In this document: positions 30,835-40,133 of the stretch, piece after piece
Layout of the letters: each line of letters starts with the position of its first letter
How positions within the stretch are numbered: position 1 is the first letter of the stretch
Origin: a virus
IMG/VR virus record: IMGVR_UViG_3300033551_000007
Coordinates: 1 to 48,597 of that record
Strand: one strand, 5' to 3'
DNA length: 48,597 nucleotides
The notes under the pieces: generated by a model
What the model saw: the letters and a program-made list of their open reading frames with translations, nothing else
Databases searched by the model: none
Told to the model about the DNA's origin: nothing
Position numbers and translations under genes: made by a program

Positions 30835-33550
30835 CTTCCGGCGGCTCCTGGTCGTCGTATTGATACACCCGTTCATCATACCCGAGTGCTTCAACGTTGG
30901 CACGGAACTGGCCGGATGGCGTAACGCTCGACATGAGCACAGGCCAGAACATTTCGGTAACAGTACCGAAGAAAACGTGCGTGGCTACACGGCCGCCGTC
31001 TGCCTCAGTCAGTGGCGTGAAATCTAGCGGGCCGGCCACAGAGAACGTGTAATTGTCGATCCGGCTAAAAGCGACCGGTCCGAACTTTGTGCCGTCAGGC
31101 TTGCGCATCGCAACGATAGTGGCGTCTGCGGGTATCGGCTCGTTGCTCTCGAACGTGAGCGCCCCGCCCCAGTAACGCAGGTGGCCGGCACTTGCCAGTT
31201 CGGGCACCGTATCTTGCACCTCGCAGTAGTCCATATATGCGCTGGCCAGCGCCGACATGTCGCAGGACCAGGTGTGCTTCCACCTGCGGTAACGGGCAAT
31301 CATCAGCTCGCGCATACCGAGTCGCCAAGCCCGGGTCTTGTCGTTCACACCTTCTAGGGTCAACTGCGTGACCTTGTTGGGCGACGGCACGTCCGGAAGT
31401 CGGCACTTCACCGTTTCCGTTGTCCAGGTGACCGGGTCCATGTATTTCACGTCGACGCCGTCCGTGTCATTGGGGGTAACCGGCTGCCCGGAGCGTTTTA
31501 TGTCAGTGCTGTTACCGACCCCGTATAGCCGCGCCGCCGCCTTCTCGGCATCGCTCCGTTTCGCGTCCCGCACCGGCCGCAGGATGCCGCGAGGCGCGAT
31601 CACCTGTGCGTACCCGGGCCGGCAGATGACGTTCAGCGCATCTTCGGCAGTGGTCTCGGTCTCGAACGATCCGTCAAAATAGTCGCCACGCGCTTCCCAT
31701 ACGGCATCGAGTCGGTCCCACTCGGCCAGGTCAAGGCGCGCGTCTGTGTAGCCCCGGTCCTTGGCTAGGTACAGCGCCGCGTCACGAATCGAACGGGTTG
31801 GGCCTTCGGCGATCCACTCGCCACCGGATCGCCGCGGGAGTATCCGCGTGGCCCAAAAGGACACCATCTGTTCGGCTTGCGCTGCGAGCACGCCGCCACC
31901 GAACACCCGAACCCCCGCGGTGGATATCCCCGCATATGAGGTAGGCCGTGTGCGTAGCCGGGACTTAAGCCCATACCACTGGACCTGGTCAGATATAGTC
32001 CCCTCGGTGGAGTCAAAGGTTATCCGCCGTACTTGCGCTTCGGGGCTTATAAAACCTGGCAATGGGATCTGGTGTGTGAAGCCGACCTGGGCGATCTCTT
32101 TACTGGAGTGGACGAACTCCACGGCTGTCCAGGGGCCGGCGGTTTCGCGGTCACGGTACTGAACCTCAACCCTGACAGAGTATCCCTCAGTATCTGAGCC
32201 CCTGGTCCTGTAAAGCCCTGCCGGGTAGAAGAAGTCGATTTCTAGTAGGTCCGTTAGCTCCCCCTCCGGACAGGCGGCATAGGGACCCCTGAAACCCCCT
32301 TGCGTGTTACTGGTGTCTAGCGTGAACTGCGCGGCACTAGTAGTGAGGCTGTCAAACCCCGGCCACGTAGGGTCGGTAGCACCTGTGTCGGTAAGGCGCT
32401 CCAGTGTGATGACCTGGTCCGTTTCGGCCAGTATCCGATAACGCAGCCCCTCGTACCCTACGGTCAGCGAGTTTGTGCCGAGCTGCAGGGCGGTGACAGG
32501 TGAGCCGTTCGGGTAGTCCAGCGTCACGTAGTCAATGTCAGGCCCGGTCATAACAACGGTGTTCACGACGAAGAGTCCCGAGAACGCCCCCGCCACCTCC
32601 AGTTTCATGCCGGCGAACGGCGCGATCTGCGCCCATGGTCCCGACACGCGATCGCGCAGCCCGACGCCGCCGTCGGTCACGGTCCAACTGTACGGCGTAA
32701 GCGCCCGCACGATCATCCCAGCGGCCCAGCCGGTCGGCCACGATCCAGCGCCCGACGGGATAGTCACACTCGTGCCTGCCAGGACGTAAGTCGAGGCACT
32801 GGCCTGCTGTTGGATAGGGCTTGTTACGGTCATGTCGAGGCCGGCTGAGCCGCCAGATGTGCCGCCAACTTCCGCCGAGGTGTACCAGTTGTCCGCCATT
32901 TCCTCGCCAGCGACACTGGCGCCGGGGTCGTAAGTGCGTACGACCAAGTTCTCCCCGAGCGCCGCCTGCGGCGTTTCGCCTACCTTCGACTTGCCGAGGT
33001 CGATAGCGAATTTACCGCGGCCTAGGCTCAGGAACATTTCGACCGCCTGGCGCTTCGGCTGTCCGGCCACGAAATACCGCCGGACCTGGGTCAGGTGGTC
33101 CGGGTATATCCGGCCCTCGCCGAATTTCTCTCGGATGGCTGAACCCTGCTTGACTGTGTTGGCCTTGGCCGACGCTTGATCCATATCGTCACGGTCGCGC
33201 TGCTGGCTGCTGCCGGTCCCGAAACCGCCTACCTTGGGCGTCAGGAACTTCATTACCAGGTTCCAGGCGCCCAGTGTGAACACGTTGATCACATCGTTGA
33301 TCACGTCGCCACGGGGTGTTAGATAGAAATCGACCACGGTCTCGGCGTTCAGGACCGCCCGGCCGTAGCGCGACGGCTCAATCGGCAGGCCGCCGACCTT
33401 GCACTGCCACGGCGTGGGCTTGTGCGGGTCGTACGAAGGTACGAGGCGTTGAACCACCTCGAGTACCGTTTCGCCGGGCAGGTTCGGGCCGGACCACATC
33501 GGGTCGTGCAGGTCGGGGTTACTGAAGGGGCTGGGGAATATCCGGATCAC
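30827..33550 (-). CDS. Tail-tip protein (lambda J-like)
   Basis: 907 residues, the largest tail protein after removal of inteins elsewhere. N-terminus: VLNAETVVDFYLTPRGDVINDVINVFTLGAW, then DDMDQASAKANTVKQGSAIREKFGEGRIYPDHL, typical of J-like central fibre proteins. The middle holds the phage tail hub folds, and AARLYGVGNSTDIKRSGQP starts a segment close to the C-terminal hub. Forms the tail tip that recognises the host. Overlaps the NlpC/P60 gene by 32 bases. Confidence 0.8.
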   Translation of the reverse strand: MIRIFPSPFSNPDLHDPMWSGPNLPGETVLEVVQRLVPSYDPHKPTPWQCKVGGLPIEPSRYGRAVLNAETVVDFYLTPRGDVINDVINVFTLGAWNLVMKFLTPKVGGFGTGSSQQRDRDDMDQASAKANTVKQGSAIREKFGEGRIYPDHLTQVRRYFVAGQPKRQAVEMFLSLGRGKFAIDLGKSKVGETPQAALGENLVVRTYDPGASVAGEEMADNWYTSAEVGGTSGGSAGLDMTVTSPIQQQASASTYVLAGTSVTIPSGAGSWPTGWAAGMIVRALTPYSWTVTDGGVGLRDRVSGPWAQIAPFAGMKLEVAGAFSGLFVVNTVVMTGPDIDYVTLDYPNGSPVTALQLGTNSLTVGYEGLRYRILAETDQVITLERLTDTGATDPTWPGFDSLTTSAAQFTLDTSNTQGGFRGPYAACPEGELTDLLEIDFFYPAGLYRTRGSDTEGYSVRVEVQYRDRETAGPWTAVEFVHSSKEIAQVGFTHQIPLPGFISPEAQVRRITFDSTEGTISDQVQWYGLKSRLRTRPTSYAGISTAGVRVFGGGVLAAQAEQMVSFWATRILPRRSGGEWIAEGPTRSIRDAALYLAKDRGYTDARLDLAEWDRLDAVWEARGDYFDGSFETETTAEDALNVICRPGYAQVIAPRGILRPVRDAKRSDAEKAAARLYGVGNSTDIKRSGQPVTPNDTDGVDVKYMDPVTWTTETVKCRLPDVPSPNKVTQLTLEGVNDKTRAWRLGMRELMIARYRRWKHTWSCDMSALASAYMDYCEVQDTVPELASAGHLRYWGGALTFESNEPIPADATIVAMRKPDGTKFGPVAFSRIDNYTFSVAGPLDFTPLTEADGGRVATHVFFGTVTEMFWPVLMSSVTPSGQFRANVEALGYDERVYQYDDQEPPEDA

Positions 33551-33929
33551 GGTAGTATTTGACCTCTGCGAAACGGGCCTCGAAGTCGGGCAGAGGTTCT
33601 ACGCCCACCCCACGGCCGGGGTTTATGTCCAGCACCATCAGCCGGCCATCAATGGGCACTACTATACCAACGTGCACACAGATCCGCCCGCGAAACGCTG
33701 CGGCGATGGCCGCCGGCTCGGGCGGCCCGACCCGCATTTCTCGCGCTTGCTGCTCGTATGCCCGCGTGAACCCCCGGGGGTCCGTGTGCCGGCACTCGGC
33801 GAACGAAGGCAGCCAGGCGTACCCCATGTCGTGCCGCACCTCGCGCACCAGGCCCCAGCAGTCGATGCGGACCGGGCCGCGTGCGCCGTCCTCGTACTGC
33901 CAGGACCGGTACCGGCGGAAGTCAATCAT
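33519..33929 (-). CDS. NlpC/P60-type tail assembly protein
   Basis: 136 residues. IDCWGLVREV gives the catalytic Cys (about 24) and CVHVGIVVPIDGRLMVLDINP the His-containing strand of NlpC/P60 cysteine peptidases. In phages such proteins (lambda K class) sit next to the tail tip and may help peptidoglycan penetration. Position before the J-like gene matches. Confidence 0.75.
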   Translation of the reverse strand: MIDFRRYRSWQYEDGARGPVRIDCWGLVREVRHDMGYAWLPSFAECRHTDPRGFTRAYEQQAREMRVGPPEPAAIAAAFRGRICVHVGIVVPIDGRLMVLDINPGRGVGVEPLPDFEARFAEVKYYRDPDIPQPLQ

Positions 33930-34416
33930 TGATGTACCTGATGCCCGGGGCGAACTCGAGCGTGTAGGTAAGGCGCGGCCAGCGGGTGTTCAGCAAGTCG
34001 AGTAGCCCTGCCTTGACCTGTGCGGCCGTCGAGTCGAACGAGGCCCCCAGTACCGTCATTACGCTAGGCGGCTCGGCCGGTGCGCTCAGGTTGGGCCACA
34101 GGTACGACCTGCGCGTCAGGGTCACCTCGGACTGCTCGTCAATGGCCAGGGTCAGGAGCGACTGCGCGGCCCGCGACACGTTGTCGAGGCCGAACGTCAG
34201 TTCCTGCCGGGCCGAGCCTTCCGACTTCGGCAGTGCGATATCCAAGCCACTGGCGGTGAAGGTCAGCACCCGGCCGTCCTCTGTGACGCACACCTGGTCT
34301 TCGAACCCCTGGCACAGCAGGATCGGCTCAGCCCAGGCGTCAGCCGTGATTTCCAGCGTGTGTAGCAGCACCTGCTCGGAGTTACCCGAGCAGTAGTATT
34401 CGTTCAAAGGGTTCAT
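33922..34416 (-). CDS. DUF1833-type minor tail protein
   Basis: 164 residues. LLHTLEITADAWAEPILLCQGF, then ELTFGLDNVSRAAQSLLTLA and FAPGIRYIND fits the DUF1833/minor-tail-L-like family next to NlpC/P60 genes. It overlaps both neighbours. Likely a tail-tip ring component. Confidence 0.65.
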   Translation of the reverse strand: MNPLNEYYCSGNSEQVLLHTLEITADAWAEPILLCQGFEDQVCVTEDGRVLTFTASGLDIALPKSEGSARQELTFGLDNVSRAAQSLLTLAIDEQSEVTLTRRSYLWPNLSAPAEPPSVMTVLGASFDSTAAQVKAGLLDLLNTRWPRLTYTLEFAPGIRYIND

Positions 34417-36950
34417 TGGCCCACCCGAGTAACGTTCGAAACGCCCTGCAGGGCCTGGAACATCGGACCGCCCGAGTCCATGTCCTCGACGAACACGCTG
34501 ACGAACTTGCCGGTCTCGTCCTCGCGCGTTTCGGTTCGGACTTGGGCCTTGGCCGCCTGGTTGTAGACGTTAACGGTTACTGCACCGCCACCGCCGGCCG
34601 TCGCGTCAGCATTCGATACGACCTGGCCGCGCTTGTTCGGCATGAGGTATTGCTGACCGTTGCCGCCGGTGAAAATCTCAGGCGCGCCGCCTTCGTTCAC
34701 GCGGTACAGGCCACCCGCTGCCACTGTGCCGCCGTTTTTCCGGCCACCCAGTGCGAGCATGGCGGTCATTGCGGGCACTGCTGCGGCCATAGACGCCGAA
34801 GCGGCAGTGGGCGCAGCACCGAACGAAGCGATGCTCGCAGCAATCGCCGCCGGCCCATATGCAGCCGCCAGCGCCGTACCCTGCGCGATCCCGGCAGCAG
34901 TCGCCGAGGCTTGGGCGGTCTGGCCCATGACCACTGCCTTCACCTGAGCGAAACCCCATTCTACGACCGCGCCGACAGCTTGGTTAAAGATCGTGTTAGC
35001 GAGCGCCCGGACGGCGTCCGTGCCGCTCATAGCACCGGTTATCAGGCCCGTGAACACCTGAGTACTGGTGCCCTGCAGCGCGTTGAGCGAATCAATCAAC
35101 AACGCATTGCCTCGGCTCTGCGCAGCGAATATCTGCTCCTGCGCGGCCAGGCGCTGCTGGTCGTACTCAGTCTCGGCGGCGTTTTTGAGTTCGAGGTACT
35201 GCTGGTCGCTGAGCAGCTTCTGTGCGTTTAGTTCCTGCAGGGCGGTGAGCTGCTGGGTGTAGTTCACGCCTGCCGCCGCCACTGGGTCTACCTGGGCGAG
35301 CTGCTGCTGAGCGTACTTCGCGTCGTACAGCGCCGCGGCAATATCCCGAATGGCCTGCACCTGCTCAGGGGTGGCGTACTTGTTCAGCGCCAGGGCGGCC
35401 TGATCCTGAGCCAGTTCTCGGGCAGATTTCCCGACACTGCCCAGCTCGGCGCCTAGACGGGCAAACACTTGGATGTTCTGCTCGGTGCCACGCTTGGCCT
35501 GTTCGTCGGCCCGGCGCTGCTCAGCTTCTTCTTTGCGCTTCTCGCGTGCCGCCTCGGACTCGGCTTTACGGCGCGATGCGATGCCGGCCTGGGTGTCTTT
35601 CTGACGCTGCTTCTCGGCCTCCTGCATATTGAAGTTTTCAACGGCCAGTGCTACTGCCGCATCTTTCTCCTGCTGGGTCGCACTCGCTCCCAGTTTCTGC
35701 AATGCGATGATCTTGGCCCGCTCGACGCCCTGCGCACGCAACTGCTGGTTCTGTTGGGCCAGTGCGTCGATTACCTTCTGGCCTTCGGCAGTGGTCGTAG
35801 CAGCGGGCTTGGAGGCCCCGCCGGCGCCTGCCGACTCATCCTTGATCTGCTGTACGCGACGGTCCTGCATCGCCTTGATTTCGGCGTTGATCGCGTCGAG
35901 GCGTTTTTTGTTGTTCTCCTGCTGCTTACGGGAACCGTAGGTCAGCGAGGACTGGTACTGTGATTCTATTTCTGAGCGGTCTTTTAGAAGCTGGGCGAAT
36001 TTCTGTACGTCGTCGGGATTGAAGTTCACCCGAAGCAATTTCGCAATATGGTCGAGGACGCCGGCGAGCTTTTGAGACGCGCCTATCATCTGATCAACTG
36101 AGGACAACGCCGCGCCGAACTCTGTACTAATGGCGTTAGCCGCTTGGCTGACCGTGCGGGGCAGCTTGGCGAATTCCTGGTCGACTTCTTTGGTGCGGCC
36201 GAGCAGAACGTCGAACAGCGCCTCAGCAGTAATCTGGCCGTCGATCATGGCTTGACGCAGTTCGCCCATGCTCATGCCGAACCCTTTCGCCATCTGGCGG
36301 GCCAGCTCCGGGGTGTTCTCTACGATAGAGTTGAACTCTTCAGCGCGCAGCGTGCCAGCCGCCAAGCCCTGGCTCAGCTGGCGCAGAGCGTTGGCCGTTT
36401 CTTCGGCGCTCGATCCGCCAATCGTCCCGATCTTCTGCAGCGTTGAAGTCAACTGCAGGACTTGGGCGTTTGTAGCGCCTAGACTTTTGAGCGTGGACGT
36501 CAGGGACTCCCACAAGCGGACGCTGTCACCCATCGAACTGCCGGTTTGACTTGCGATCGCGAGCAACGACTGGTAGGTACCACGGGCAGTTTCAACGTCA
36601 GCACTCAGGCGTGTAATACGGGCTTGGAACAGCGTGAACTGCTCGGCCATCTTGCCCCAGGTTGCCAGGGTTTGAACGGTGATAACGCCGGCGATAGCCG
36701 CGGCCAGTGGGGTAAGCTTCGAGGCGAAACCTTCCGCCTTGCTACCGGCGTCGTTAGCAGCCTTGCCGACCTTGCTGAATCCGTTGCTAAGCTCGCCCGT
36801 AGAAGCGTTGGTCTTACCCATTTGCTTCTCGACGTCGGCAAGCCCCTTTTCTGTCTTGGCGATCTGCCGGTCTACGTCTTTCGAGGTCGTGAGCAGGCCG
36901 TCCGCCTTTGCGTCAACTTCGTAGTAGATCGTGCCGAGGTCTTGTGCCAT
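34413..36950 (-). CDS. Tape measure protein
   Basis: 845 residues. The N-terminal 90 residues are helical; residues about 90-290 form the conserved tape-measure N-terminal domain (SLTSTLKSLGATNAQVLQL, AEETANALRQLSQGLAAGTL, EEFNSIVENTPELARQMA). A long coiled-coil region follows (KRRKAESEAAREKRKEEAEQ-like), then a hydrophobic Ala-rich stretch (about 690-770, AAAYGPAAIAASIASF) that could enter the host membrane. The protein sets tail length and helps DNA delivery. Confidence 0.88.
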   Translation of the reverse strand: MAQDLGTIYYEVDAKADGLLTTSKDVDRQIAKTEKGLADVEKQMGKTNASTGELSNGFSKVGKAANDAGSKAEGFASKLTPLAAAIAGVITVQTLATWGKMAEQFTLFQARITRLSADVETARGTYQSLLAIASQTGSSMGDSVRLWESLTSTLKSLGATNAQVLQLTSTLQKIGTIGGSSAEETANALRQLSQGLAAGTLRAEEFNSIVENTPELARQMAKGFGMSMGELRQAMIDGQITAEALFDVLLGRTKEVDQEFAKLPRTVSQAANAISTEFGAALSSVDQMIGASQKLAGVLDHIAKLLRVNFNPDDVQKFAQLLKDRSEIESQYQSSLTYGSRKQQENNKKRLDAINAEIKAMQDRRVQQIKDESAGAGGASKPAATTTAEGQKVIDALAQQNQQLRAQGVERAKIIALQKLGASATQQEKDAAVALAVENFNMQEAEKQRQKDTQAGIASRRKAESEAAREKRKEEAEQRRADEQAKRGTEQNIQVFARLGAELGSVGKSARELAQDQAALALNKYATPEQVQAIRDIAAALYDAKYAQQQLAQVDPVAAAGVNYTQQLTALQELNAQKLLSDQQYLELKNAAETEYDQQRLAAQEQIFAAQSRGNALLIDSLNALQGTSTQVFTGLITGAMSGTDAVRALANTIFNQAVGAVVEWGFAQVKAVVMGQTAQASATAAGIAQGTALAAAYGPAAIAASIASFGAAPTAASASMAAAVPAMTAMLALGGRKNGGTVAAGGLYRVNEGGAPEIFTGGNGQQYLMPNKRGQVVSNADATAGGGGAVTVNVYNQAAKAQVRTETREDETGKFVSVFVEDMDSGGPMFQALQGVSNVTRVGQ

Positions 36951-37573
36951 CAGTGCACCCCTTTAGCTGCCTGAACTTTATCGAACCATTTCATGGTCGC
37001 ATCATACTCGCTCAGGGTGGGCGCGCGCTTGGCCGATTGCTGTTCTGGCGTTTCCATTTTCGGGTACTTCGCCTCGATCGCCAGCCGTATGCCGGTCATC
37101 GTCATATTCCAGGCTTCTCGCTCGCTGACGGCCAGGTGGCCCATGGCGAGCGCGGCAAACTTGCGGCATTCGAATAGCTGCGAGTACTCATCGTCGCGAG
37201 GCGGTTCGGCGTTTTCCTCGGGTGGATCGGGATCGCCGAGAACACCGTGGCGCAAGAGGGCCTGTGCGATGGTAACCAGGTCGGCGGGGTCGACAGCGCC
37301 CATCCGCCAGCCGCCACGTGGCGAGAAGTAGCCGGTCAACGGGTCAAGGTCCGTTTCTTCTGGCGCGCAGACGTACCACACGTCGAGCGCGGCCCGTAAC
37401 TGCTGCTTGACCGACAGACGAGTGCCGTTCAGGCCCTGGCCGAATACTACGGCGACCGTCTGCACGATTTCTGCTGGCGTACCGAGACGGGACATGGCAA
37501 GCAGCGAGGGCCGCAAAACTAGCGACCCCCCTGCATGGTGAATGCCTACCTCGCCGATATGGACGAGTGTCAC
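36950..37573 (-). CDS. Tail assembly protein in chaperone position
   Basis: 207 residues. TLVHIGEVGIHHAGGSLVLR and PSLLAMSRLGTPAEIVQTVA resemble the DUF6246-type proteins encoded between the tube and tape-measure genes. That is the usual site of tail assembly chaperones. I could not identify a programmed frameshift product. ATG overlaps the next stop by one base. Confidence 0.6.
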   Translation of the reverse strand: MTLVHIGEVGIHHAGGSLVLRPSLLAMSRLGTPAEIVQTVAVVFGQGLNGTRLSVKQQLRAALDVWYVCAPEETDLDPLTGYFSPRGGWRMGAVDPADLVTIAQALLRHGVLGDPDPPEENAEPPRDDEYSQLFECRKFAALAMGHLAVSEREAWNMTMTGIRLAIEAKYPKMETPEQQSAKRAPTLSEYDATMKWFDKVQAAKGVH

Positions 37574-37923
37574 CCCTCGACGATCCAGGCGAACACATCA
37601 GCCGCGCCGCCGGTGACAGCCACGGTACCCGCCAGGAAGTTGCGGATCGAGCTTAGCACTACCGCACGGGTCGCGCCGGCGGCCAGTACGATGCTGTACC
37701 CCGCCGAGTTGTCGATGGGGCGGCCCTGGCCCGGCAGGCTGACCGTAGTCACGCCGTCGCCGTCGATGACGATAGTCACCTCGGCCACGGTGTTGTTCTG
37801 CAGGTACAGGGTCTGCACCGCGGCGGCGTTGAACACGAGCGAGTCGGTGCCGGTAAGTGCGGTCGGAGTTACCGCGAAATCGCCGGCCTTGTCGCGAGTG
37901 GTAATGCTGGAAATTACAGCCAT
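37570..37923 (-). CDS. Hypothetical tail-module protein
   Basis: 117 residues, beta-rich, with many Val, Thr and Gly residues (TGTDSLVFNAAAVQTLYLQNN). No membrane segment. The position behind the tail tube gene suggests a structural component; no family recognised. Confidence 0.6.
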   Translation of the reverse strand: MAVISSITTRDKAGDFAVTPTALTGTDSLVFNAAAVQTLYLQNNTVAEVTIVIDGDGVTTVSLPGQGRPIDNSAGYSIVLAAGATRAVVLSSIRNFLAGTVAVTGGAADVFAWIVEG

Positions 37924-37935
37924 GTCTCGCTCTCC

Positions 37936-38412
37936 TTACACGACAGGGGTCGGAACGGCAGTACCGGCCTTGATGGCGGTCGCCTCGAAGCTGAACGTTA
38001 CCGCCGAACGGTTCTCACCGGTGCGGCTCATGTTGTTCACCAGCGCGGGGAAGGTGAAGGTCAGGTCCGGGTAGGTCAGGCGAATCCAGGCATACGGCTG
38101 GCCGCCGGTCGCTTCTGGATTGTGCACGTGCTGGGTCAGCGCGATCTGATTCGACGTGCTGTCGTCAGCCTTTTTGCACAGGCCGTCGCCGGACACGGTC
38201 ATGTTCAGCGACGCGGCGAGCTGTTCCATGACCGAGCCTTCGTTGTCGTCGCCGTCAGCTTCGGTCAGATCCCACTCGAGCGAGAAGTCTTTGGTAGTCA
38301 TCGCGCCGACGCGTTTCCAGTCGAGTTCGACCGGCGCTTCCTCCGGGCAAAGGATCTGATATTCGAGCACAGCCTTGATGCCTGTGAATTTACTTTGTGC
38401 GCACTCAGCCAT
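37936..38412 (-). CDS. Major tail (tube) protein
   Basis: 158 residues from ATG 38412 (AGGAGG upstream). KFTGIKAVLEYQILCPEE, WKRVGAMTTKDFSLEWDLTEA and the C-terminal RTGENRSAVTFSFEATAI resemble phage tail tube proteins (strand-rich, ending in a beta hairpin). Position between the tail terminator and the chaperone-type gene fits exactly. Confidence 0.75.
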   Translation of the reverse strand: MAECAQSKFTGIKAVLEYQILCPEEAPVELDWKRVGAMTTKDFSLEWDLTEADGDDNEGSVMEQLAASLNMTVSGDGLCKKADDSTSNQIALTQHVHNPEATGGQPYAWIRLTYPDLTFTFPALVNNMSRTGENRSAVTFSFEATAIKAGTAVPTPVV

Positions 38413-38423
38413 GGGATGGCCTC

Positions 38424-38813
38424 CTAAACGAGAAGTTGTAGAGAAACGCCATACCACGGGCGGCCCGTGTCAGTATAGCCGGGACCCATTATGCCACCGA
38501 TCACGTCGATTTGTGCGACTCCGCACGCCTCTGTGTCGCCCTCGACGGTCAGGCGCGTAACGATCCGCTGCATAAGGTCGCGCAGGTTCTTTAGTTCGCC
38601 CGTGCGGCTTTCCCAGTCGGTCGGACCTACCACCACGACGCGATAGGTGTAAGTCTGCATCACCTGCTCGATTTGGCCGTCGTCCTCGACGATAGACACC
38701 AAACGTTCGTTCCGTTGGCTCTCCAGGTCGCGCCAGGGGCCTCGAAAGTACTTACAGGCTGCCCAGGTGCTGTCCTGCTTCAACCACTCGCTAAGGGCCT
38801 CGTAGGGGCTCAT
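38424..38813 (-). CDS. Tail terminator-like protein
   Basis: 129 residues. The alternation of helices and strands (MSPYEALSEWLKQDSTW, TYTYRVVVVGPTDWESRTGELKNL, VSLQLLV) resembles gpU/gp17-type tail terminators, which cap the tail tube. Called mainly by fold impression and gene order. Confidence 0.55.
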   Translation of the reverse strand: MSPYEALSEWLKQDSTWAACKYFRGPWRDLESQRNERLVSIVEDDGQIEQVMQTYTYRVVVVGPTDWESRTGELKNLRDLMQRIVTRLTVEGDTEACGVAQIDVIGGIMGPGYTDTGRPWYGVSLQLLV

Positions 38814-39202
38814 ACGCTCATGCCTTTGATAATCGCCTTTTTGATCGCGTCGAGGCCGTCGCGCTCGAAGCCTTTGGTCAGGAATTCCGGCTCGGCGTCC
38901 GGATCCCAGTAATTACCGGTACCGGGCGTAGGCCGTGGCGTGTTCGTGCCTTTGAGCGCGCCCTTGGCGCCGTGCACCGCCGCCGCGTAGGCTGCAGTGT
39001 ACCCGTACCGACCGACCCAGCCGTTGCCGGGCTTCACGACCTCGCGGAAACGAGAACGCAGGAGGTTCCCCAGCGCGTTCGGTGTGAGCAGGTCCGCGTA
39101 CATGCCGCCGATGACCATTACTTCCGTCACGGTCTTCTCGGACATGGGCCCGGTGATCTTGTCGACCAGTTTCGCCCAGTTCTTGCGCACGCTCTTGGCC
39201 AT
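38810..39202 (-). CDS. HK97 gp10-like connector protein
   Basis: 130 residues. KNWAKLVDKITGPMSEKTVTEVMVIGG and YGYTAAYAAAVHGAKGAL are typical of the HK97 gp10 family, which joins head and tail. C-terminal GFERDGLDAIKKAIIKGM helix also fits. Overlaps the tail terminator-like gene by four bases. Confidence 0.7.
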   Translation of the reverse strand: MAKSVRKNWAKLVDKITGPMSEKTVTEVMVIGGMYADLLTPNALGNLLRSRFREVVKPGNGWVGRYGYTAAYAAAVHGAKGALKGTNTPRPTPGTGNYWDPDAEPEFLTKGFERDGLDAIKKAIIKGMSV

Positions 39203-39204
39203 GG

Positions 39205-39540
39205 TCAGGTGTCCAGTCGAAACGCCGGGGGTTCGTCAAAGAACGACATGTCGTCCTCGTTCTTCCCCAGTATCTCGCGCCATTCGGGATTGGTCGAGTT
39301 TAGGCGGATTTCGTCGAACACTCGCGGGCGCACGTCTTCCGTGTGCACCTCCCAGGCCGGCACGACTTCACGGCCTTGGCTGTCGGACAAGACCTTCTGT
39401 TCCTTGGGCATCCGCCAGGTGCATTCGATCTGGTAGGGCTCGCCCCACATCACGCCGCCGTTCTCGGTGTCGGTCTCGCCGCGCGGGCGCACGGTCGCGG
39501 TGTTCGTGTTAGCCCAGCCGGACGTGGTGTTACTTGCCAT
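39205..39540 (-). CDS. Hypothetical head-tail junction protein
   Basis: 111 residues. GWANTNTATVRPRGETDTENG and CTWRMPKEQKVLSDSQGREVV suggest a small beta-barrel like the minor capsid or head-closure proteins of this region. No family named with confidence. Confidence 0.6.
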   Translation of the reverse strand: MASNTTSGWANTNTATVRPRGETDTENGGVMWGEPYQIECTWRMPKEQKVLSDSQGREVVPAWEVHTEDVRPRVFDEIRLNSTNPEWREILGKNEDDMSFFDEPPAFRLDT

Positions 39541-39931
39541 AGCACGCCACCCCGATGCGCGCGCCGTAGCGCTTCGTCACGTTCGGGTTAACCGGGATCA
39601 CGTCGCCCAGGCAGTTCGCCGGGTCGAACGCGCCGATCACGGACAGGGTGCCGCGCCACATTTCGGCCAGTTGGGGCGTGCTGAAAGAACGGCTCGCACC
39701 GTTAGGCGCGCTCTGCGACGTGATGTAACGCGGATAGTTGGCCATGGCTAGTAGGTAGGCCAGGGAAAGCGCCAACATCGCCTGTGCAGCATCGGTGTAG
39801 CCGTTAGCGGCGAAGCATTCGGCCAGGTCGGGGTTGTTCACAAGTTCGACAATCGCGTCGACGACAAACGACGGCAGTGCGGTGATGCCCTGGGCCGTCA
39901 GGTACTCGTTCAGTTGGTCGGCGGTGATCGC
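39530..39931 (-). CDS. Head-tail connector protein
   Basis: 133 residues from ATG 39931 (GAGG upstream). AITADQLNEYLTAQGITALPSFVVDAIVELVNN and the helical YTDAAQAMLALSLAYLLAMANYPRYITSQSAPNGASRSF resemble the helical gp6/DUF7370-type connectors. First gene of the connector/tail operon, next to the promoter at 39970. Confidence 0.65.
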   Translation of the reverse strand, partial: AITADQLNEYLTAQGITALPSFVVDAIVELVNNPDLAECFAANGYTDAAQAMLALSLAYLLAMANYPRYITSQSAPNGASRSFSTPQLAEMWRGTLSVIGAFDPANCLGDVIPVNPNVTKRYGARIGVACYGK

Positions 39932-39969
39932 CATGGGCCACCTCGGGAGGGATGGGTGAGATGGAAGAG

Positions 39970-39978
39970 ATTGTACCA
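39970..39978 (-). promoter_or_regulatory. Extended -10 promoter of the connector/tail operon
   Basis: Minus strand TGGTACAAT, an extended -10 box with no good -35. It lies 15 bases from the AT-rich element (39994-40041), which could replace the -35 by binding an activator or the RNA polymerase alpha subunit. Confidence 0.5.
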
Positions 39979-39993
39979 CCGCTCCGCCATGGC

Positions 39994-40041
39994 GCCTTAT
40001 ACGTCTATATGTATATTTATACCTATTAAGATTAGAAGTAT
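39994..40041. repeat. AT-rich repeated element, copy B
   Basis: Partner of 6465-6513. It lies between the connector/tail operon (minus) and the small plus-strand operon. The gap 39932-40202 otherwise holds only the two promoters and no gene. Confidence 0.65.
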
Positions 40042-40133
40042 CTCTGCATACCTATAAGACATACAGTACGGCCAGTGTTTTCAGGCGGTTCGGACGGGTA
40101 GACATGAAAGGCTCGATGTAGGCACGATGCCTA

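Noticed and set aside
30827-33550. Further inteins in terminase, primase, portal, tape measure or tail-tip genes
   Set aside because: Their P-loops and conserved motifs run uninterrupted and no Cys/Ser block A with matching block G was found.
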